The translations under genes and the position numbers were made by a program. DNA of 64,000 nucleotides, taken from assembly GCA_017999835.1 (NCBI GenBank), contig JAGNLA010000003.1, forward strand, positions 62,001 to 126,000, in the 5' to 3' direction. Source of the stretch: Caldisericia bacterium. GTDB lineage: Bacteria > Caldisericota > Caldisericia > JAAYUI01. The notes beneath the pieces were generated by a model, which had not been told where the DNA came from, ran no database searches, and saw only the letters and a program-made list of their open reading frames with translations. Shown here one piece after another: positions 60,219 through 64,000 of this stretch (positions are counted from its first letter, which is position 1; each line of letters begins with the position of its first letter).

Positions 60219-60232
60219 CCTTATCTGTAATT

Positions 60233-60264
60233 AAAAAAGGCTACCATTTTTGGTAGCCTTTTTT
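60233..60264. terminator. Bidirectional intrinsic terminator
   Basis: AAAAAA, an eight-pair stem GGCTACCA/TGGTAGCC with a TTTT loop (60239-60258), then TTTTTT. It separates the convergent propeller lipoprotein and thiT genes. Confidence 0.92.
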
Positions 60265-60279
60265 AATAAGGTTTTTCTT

Positions 60280-61122
60280 CTATTCCACCCTAGAGACTAC
60301 ACCAGTTTTGACCAGTGGCACCAATACAACAAAGCAAAGTATTGCCGATGGGATGATGTAAAGCAGTTGGTACGATGCAGAGTAGATGAAAACGCTGCCA
60401 TAGCCAGGCCATGCGTACTTTACAAAGAAAACAAATCCGGAGACGAAGTGAACAACAAACCTGACCAGTATTGCAAGCGTTGCAAAAGCAATCTTCTGGC
60501 CTGCTTTTCTGCCAAACACAAACAAGGCTGCAAGAATGGCAAGTGAGAGTATGCCAAGCAGCAGATAGAGCCAGGTTGCTGGTGGCGGGGAGAGATTTGG
60601 GTCGGTTGCAACAGGCAGATTACTGAACTTGAAATAGTTCCAGACGGAATAGACAATCAAGGCGATGCTGGCGGCACCAATTGCATAGACTGGAGTCGTG
60701 TCCTCTTCGTCTTTGAGCCTTATGCCTGCGAACCCGAGAACCGTGTAGGAGAGACCGTAATCAAGAATAGCCTGGGGGAGGCTAACGATGTATGGATCGG
60801 CAATCATCTGGAAACATCCAGCAAGAAAACCGCAAATTAGCCCTGGAATGATCCCCCTTCTGAAAGCAACCACCAAAACCGGAAGCATCGAAAGGGTGAT
60901 TGACCCGCCCTGAGGCATTTTCCAGAGAGGGAAAAGGCTGAGAATCAATGAAAGCGCTGCGGCGATTCCCACTTCTGCCATTATGCCAGCTTTCCATTTT
61001 TTTCTGGATGCCACGACGAGTAAAACCAAAAGAATGGCTAAACCAAAAACCGTGACGAGAATGCTGATCCAGGCGTCAACTTTGCCCAGAAGATCGTAAA
61101 CATACTGAACAAACTCTTTCAT
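60280..61122 (-). CDS. thiT: ThiT thiamine transporter (ECF S component)
   Basis: 280 residues. The ThiT core is recognisable: MPQGGSITLSMLPVLVVAFR, DPYIVSLPQAILDYGLSY and RFVVHFVSGFVFF, with about six helices; an extra N-terminal helix (about 18-40) and a polar insertion with DPNLSPPPATW make it longer than usual. It binds thiamine and works with an ECF energising module encoded elsewhere. A TPP riboswitch precedes it, which confirms thiamine regulation. Confidence 0.95.
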   Translation of the reverse strand: MKEFVQYVYDLLGKVDAWISILVTVFGLAILLVLLVVASRKKWKAGIMAEVGIAAALSLILSLFPLWKMPQGGSITLSMLPVLVVAFRRGIIPGLICGFLAGCFQMIADPYIVSLPQAILDYGLSYTVLGFAGIRLKDEEDTTPVYAIGAASIALIVYSVWNYFKFSNLPVATDPNLSPPPATWLYLLLGILSLAILAALFVFGRKAGQKIAFATLAILVRFVVHFVSGFVFFVKYAWPGYGSVFIYSASYQLLYIIPSAILCFVVLVPLVKTGVVSRVE

Positions 61123-61127
61123 AAACT

Positions 61128-61150
61128 AAAAAACCTCCTTTCACCGGAGG
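61128..61150 (-). terminator. Riboswitch expression platform: hairpin covering the thiT ribosome site
   Basis: On the minus strand CCTCC (61150-61146), loop GGTGAAA, GGAGG (61138-61134), then TTTTTT (61133-61128). GGAGG is also the ribosome site for thiT (ATG 61122). TPP binding could therefore stop transcription, block translation, or both. Confidence 0.65.
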
Positions 61151-61154
61151 CTCA

Positions 61155-61247
61155 CGCGTTCCCTTCGCAGGCATTATCCTGTGCAGGTTTTGCGGGTTAC
61201 GGCTTTTTGTTCCGCTCTCAGCCCTTGTTGAGGCACCCCGATGCTGT
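61155..61247 (-). promoter_or_regulatory. TPP (thiamine pyrophosphate) riboswitch, THI element
   Basis: Read on the minus strand it contains the conserved THI-box pieces in order: CGGGGTGCC, GGGCTGAGA, AACCCGC, AACCTG, then CAGGATAATGCCTGCGAAGG. This is a complete TPP aptamer, about 93 bases, ending just before the expression-platform hairpin of thiT. High TPP is expected to repress thiT. Confidence 0.95.
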
Positions 61248-61252
61248 GTCAA

Positions 61253-61281
61253 GCTGTAACACAGGTTGACAGCTCTGTCAA
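61253..61281 (-). promoter_or_regulatory. Promoter for the TPP riboswitch-thiT transcript
   Basis: Minus strand TTGACA (61281-61276), 17 bases, TACAGC (61258-61253). The predicted start near 61246 is the first base of the aptamer. The -35 is one arm of the inverted repeat at 61266-61281. Confidence 0.55.
61266..61281. repeat. 16-base inverted repeat carrying a -35 hexamer on each strand
   Basis: TTGACAG and CTGTCAA with a two-base CT centre. One TTGACA faces thiT and the other faces hrcA. It may be a shared operator or two back-to-back promoters; a good -10 is clear only on the thiT side. Confidence 0.45.
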
Positions 61282-61325
61282 GATTGCACTTGAAGAAAAT
61301 GCAAGTCAGGCTTAAAATCTCTTCA

Positions 61326-62342
61326 ATGGCGCAAAAAGGTGGCGAGAACAGAACAGAATTGGTGCTGACCATTGTGGTCAGCAGCTATATTGAAAAGGGT
61401 GAGCCGATCTCTTCCGAAGAGGTGACGGCAAGAATGCCCTATCAGGTTTCGCCTGCCACAATACGAGCAGAGCTTGCCAAGCTTGAAGAAGAAGGCTTGG
61501 TTTTGCAGCCTCACATCTCATCTGGTAGAATCCCAAGCTACCGCGCATACAGGTACTATGTTGACAAACTCCTGCGAGAAGGCAACCTCAAACCTGCCAA
61601 CGTCAGGCTTGAATTGCCAGAGCATGGCAAACTCGAAGCAATGCTGCGTGCCGTGACCTTCGCCCTTTCAGAGCAAACGGGTACCGTGTCAGTTGTGTTG
61701 CTGCCGCTTGCCAAGAGGCTCAAGATAAAAAGCATTCATCTGGTTGGCATCCCGCCGTTCAAGGTGCTTCTCATTGCTGTCATCAACGCTGACGACGTGA
61801 AGGAGTTCATACTCAAAACCAAGGATTTGCCGACTCAGGACCAGCTCAACAAAATGTCAAAAGTTATCGCCGATTGCATTGATGTCAGGCAGGCATGGAC
61901 ACCAATCCAGGTTTTGTCGACGATTGTGCGTGTTGCGCCTGATTTGATAATTTTCAAAGACCTAATTCTCAATGTGTTGCAGCTTTTGCGTGAGGTTTCC
62001 ACCCGAGAAGCAGTCAGGATTCATCTCGAAGGCATTCACAAACTCCTTACAAATCCGCAACTTGCCGACCCCAAAAAAACCCAGCAGATAATAGAAGCTT
62101 TGCAGATGAGCGATTCTGTGCGTGACCTCATGCTTGACACTGCGACCAAAGGACAGCTGGATATCCAGATAGGTAGTGAAATTCGGCACCCTGAGCTTGA
62201 AGACATGGCATACATTGGCGCACCTTACAAAATCGATGACGCCATTGGCGTGCTCTCGCTTATTGGCCCCTTGAGGATGAATTACGCACTCATGTTCAGT
62301 GTTTTGCAGTCGATTGCCGGAAGGCTTGAAAAAAGGTTCTAG
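61326..62342 (+). CDS. hrcA: Heat-inducible transcription repressor HrcA
   Basis: About 338 residues from ATG 61326; ATG 61299 is an alternative and neither has a clear ribosome site. The N-terminal winged helix YIEKGEPISSEEVTARMP, SPATIRAELAKLEEEGLV and QPHISSGRIPSYRAYRYYVD, and the C-terminal IGAPYKIDDAIGVLSLIGP with MNYALMFSVLQ are HrcA signatures. It represses chaperone operons at CIRCE sites with GroE as co-sensor. No CIRCE-like sequence is in the 203-base gap before it, and grpE-dnaK-dnaJ-prmA, which usually follow, are absent. The next gene is rsmE. Confidence 0.92.
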   Translation: MAQKGGENRTELVLTIVVSSYIEKGEPISSEEVTARMPYQVSPATIRAELAKLEEEGLVLQPHISSGRIPSYRAYRYYVDKLLREGNLKPANVRLELPEHGKLEAMLRAVTFALSEQTGTVSVVLLPLAKRLKIKSIHLVGIPPFKVLLIAVINADDVKEFILKTKDLPTQDQLNKMSKVIADCIDVRQAWTPIQVLSTIVRVAPDLIIFKDLILNVLQLLREVSTREAVRIHLEGIHKLLTNPQLADPKKTQQIIEALQMSDSVRDLMLDTATKGQLDIQIGSEIRHPELEDMAYIGAPYKIDDAIGVLSLIGPLRMNYALMFSVLQSIAGRLEKRF

Positions 62343-63047
62343 ATGGCAAGGTTCTACGTTGAATCTGGCGACAGCCTGACTGGTGGCGATTTTCATCATG
62401 CGGTCAATGTTTTGAGGTTGGGACTCGGCGAAGAGATTGAAATTGTCCAGGGGCTAGGGCTCAGGTTTAAAGCCAAACTGACAAAAATCGACAACAACTT
62501 AAAAGAAGCAAAGTTTGAAGTAATCGAAAAAATCAACGTTTCTACAGAACCTCCAGCAACATTGACGCTTATCATGGGCATCCCAAGGCCAGACAAGCTG
62601 CCGGAAATTATTGAATACTGCACGCAGCTTGGGGTTTCAAAGTTTGTGTTGGCCAAGTGTGCAAGGTCACAAACTGATGCTGGCAGAATCGATAAAAAGA
62701 TTGACCATTTCCAAAAAATTGCAAAATCTGCTGCCGAACTTGCCGGACGAGAGGTTATTCCAACAATCGAAGAACCGACCACGCTTGCCATGGCTTTGAC
62801 AAAAGCCAAAGGACTAAGACTGATTCCTTGGGAACTGGAAGCTGAGACCACCATCGGAAAAGCTTTCCAACCGTGTACTGAAGTAACAACCTGCATCGGT
62901 CCTGAGGGTGGCTTGGAACGAGCAGAGATTGAGATGGCAAAAGCCCAAGGATTTGTGCCTGTCACTTTGGGCAAGCGAATCCTCCGGGCGCAACTTGCGC
63001 CTGTTGTAGCGGTGTCACAGGTGCTTGCATTCCTGGAGAATTTGTGA
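62343..63047 (+). CDS. rsmE: 16S rRNA (uracil1498-N3)-methyltransferase
   Basis: 234 residues, starting directly after the hrcA stop (TAGATG). The SPOUT-fold knot is visible as TTCIGPEGGLERAEIEMAKA, with LGKRILRAQLAPVVAVSQ near the end and the family start FYVESGD. It methylates U1498 in the small-subunit rRNA. Shares the GTG/TGA overlap with mtaB. Confidence 0.95.
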   Translation: MARFYVESGDSLTGGDFHHAVNVLRLGLGEEIEIVQGLGLRFKAKLTKIDNNLKEAKFEVIEKINVSTEPPATLTLIMGIPRPDKLPEIIEYCTQLGVSKFVLAKCARSQTDAGRIDKKIDHFQKIAKSAAELAGREVIPTIEEPTTLAMALTKAKGLRLIPWELEAETTIGKAFQPCTEVTTCIGPEGGLERAEIEMAKAQGFVPVTLGKRILRAQLAPVVAVSQVLAFLENL

Positions 63048-64000
63048 AATTTGCCATAATCAACTTTGGCTGCAAAGTCAACCAGTACCAAGGAGAATTG
63101 CTCAGGGAAACGCTCATCTCGGCAGGCTTGCAACCTTGCGAACCTGATGATGCAGAAATCGTTTTTATCAACGGTTGCCTTGTAACCGACACAGCCGAAA
63201 AGGAAGCAGCAAGGGTCGCCAGAAAATGGTCTGCCAAAGCAAAGGTTGTTGCAACAGGTTGTGCAGGTGTTTCAAAATCCTTTGATGGGTTTGAGCAGGT
63301 TGACCCAACTGACCTGTCGAAACTGAGCAAAATCCTTCAATCAGACATCAATCCAAAAGGTTCCATTCAGGTTTTTTCAGGGCACACAAGGGCAATGTTG
63401 CTTGTTCAGCTTGGATGCAACAACTTTTGCAGCTACTGCATAGTTCCTTCCCTTCGTGGAGAACCTGTTTCCAGAAAAATGGAAGAGATCGTAGAAGAAG
63501 CAAGAGACTTAGCAAACGCCGGTCACAGCGAGATTGTTTTGTGTGGCACCGAACTTGGGCATTTTAAAAATTTGCCAGACTTGCTTTCAAACATCTCAAA
63601 CATCGATGCCGTCAAAAGGATCAGGCTTTCATCGATAAACCCGAGGCACCTGACTGCTGACCTTGTCAAAGAAATACTTTCTGTGCCAAAGGTTGCTCTT
63701 CACCTTCATCTGCCGTTACAGTCAGGCTCTGACAGGATTCTTGGTTTGATGAGAAGGGGATACGATTCAAAACACTTCCTCAGTCTCGTCCAGGCTGCAA
63801 GAAATGTTGACCCTTACTGTGGAATAACTACAGACATAATAATCGGGTTTCCTGGCGAAACCGATGATGATTTCGAACAAACCTGCAATGTCATGCGAGA
63901 GGCAAGGTTTGACCGATGTCACGTGTTTCCGTTCTCACCAAGGAAAGGAACGCCAGCATCACTGTTGGAGCTGCTCCCGGCCGACGTTGTGAAGGCAAGG
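63044..64000 (+). CDS. mtaB: MtaB tRNA methylthiotransferase, N-terminal part
   Basis: A GTG at 63044 overlaps the rsmE stop and opens a frame of 319 codons that leaves the right edge. The product begins VKFAIINFGCKVNQYQGE, the methylthiotransferase N-terminal cluster domain. The radical SAM motif is CNNFCSYC near residue 124, within LGCNNFCSYCIVPS. The downstream GFPGETDDDFEQT (about residue 268 onward) is also typical. MtaB converts t6A37 to ms2t6A37 in tRNA. rsmE-mtaB order is common in Firmicutes. Confidence 0.95.
   Translation, partial: MKFAIINFGCKVNQYQGELLRETLISAGLQPCEPDDAEIVFINGCLVTDTAEKEAARVARKWSAKAKVVATGCAGVSKSFDGFEQVDPTDLSKLSKILQSDINPKGSIQVFSGHTRAMLLVQLGCNNFCSYCIVPSLRGEPVSRKMEEIVEEARDLANAGHSEIVLCGTELGHFKNLPDLLSNISNIDAVKRIRLSSINPRHLTADLVKEILSVPKVALHLHLPLQSGSDRILGLMRRGYDSKHFLSLVQAARNVDPYCGITTDIIIGFPGETDDDFEQTCNVMREARFDRCHVFPFSPRKGTPASLLELLPADVVKAR

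Noticed and set aside
61266-61325. CIRCE element for hrcA
   Set aside because: Only TTGCA and TGCAA pieces are found around 61287-61304; the TTAGCACTC-N9-GAGTGCTAA pattern is absent. The inverted repeat at 61266 has a different sequence and spacing.
62396-63133. 245-codon open frame on the minus strand
   Set aside because: It lies antisense to rsmE and the start of mtaB, whose motifs are unmistakable; the translation is Ser-rich and of no recognisable family.
1-64000. CRISPR arrays, tRNA or rRNA genes, insertion sequences, prophage
   Set aside because: No regularly spaced repeats, cloverleaf-type sequences, transposase motifs or phage structural genes were seen by eye in the gaps or frames.

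Overview
The window is a gene-dense bacterial chromosome segment with about 65 protein genes, most of them housekeeping genes in short co-directional operons. No tRNA, rRNA, CRISPR array, transposase or prophage gene was recognised. Starts usually have GGAGG-type ribosome sites, many neighbouring genes are coupled by ATGA or TAATG overlaps, and all three stop codons are used. I could not assign a phylum. Small-molecule and signal features (PdxST, ThiT under a TPP riboswitch, HrcA, MtaB, copper-amine-oxidase-N-like surface domains, many lipoproteins) suit a heterotrophic, probably anaerobic bacterium, Firmicutes-like or from a little-described lineage. That is inference.

Layout: 0-2.3 kb, minus operon pdxS-pdxT-yebC-ruvC (ruvC cut by the window edge). 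2.4-9.3 kb, secreted or lipid-anchored proteins: two PQQ-like propellers flank a tandem pair of S9 peptidase lipoproteins. 9.3-11.7 kb, carbamate kinase and a fused cytidylate kinase/acyltransferase. 11.8-15.7 kb, a five-gene locus of thioredoxin-like lipoprotein, MacB/FtsX-type permease, ATPase, small lipoprotein and second permease; both permeases carry the same extracytoplasmic PKGCP motif at the same residue. 15.7-22 kb, mixed small enzymes (Nudix, NosR-regulon-type protein, UbiA-like membrane protein, HD hydrolase, two VOC proteins, Cdd1-type protein, two methyltransferases). 22-31 kb, an A+T-rich dGTPase-like gene, valS, folC, two membrane proteins and an AMMECR1 protein. 31-41.4 kb, a quinate-dehydrogenase-like protein, greA, lysS, an SPFH/zinc-ribbon protein, a K+ channel, two tandem lysyl-PG-synthase-TM-type proteins, murI, a surface protein and dCMP deaminase.

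41.4-45.3 kb is a decaying or mosaic A+T-rich patch: a small membrane protein, a TM2 gene with a one-base frameshift, a PQQ-like gene with an in-frame TGA, and an 800-residue surface propeller whose centre differs in base composition from its ends. 45.3-53.1 kb holds ridA, a large polytopic membrane protein, polA, coaE, a RecB-like nuclease and a PEGA-like lipoprotein. 53-61 kb has membrane proteins, a lone ChrA half, two TM2 proteins, lipoproteins, an atypical lgt, a rhomboid protease and thiT. 61.3-64 kb has hrcA-rsmE-mtaB (mtaB cut by the window edge).

No intergenic stretch exceeds about 300 bases. Recognisable sigma-70-type promoters are frequent, and two of them place the transcription start on or next to the ATG, suggesting leaderless mRNAs. 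The best candidate for an under-described system is the cysteine-bearing two-permease ABC locus at 11.8-15.7 kb. The best evidence of genome change is the 41.8-45.3 kb patch.
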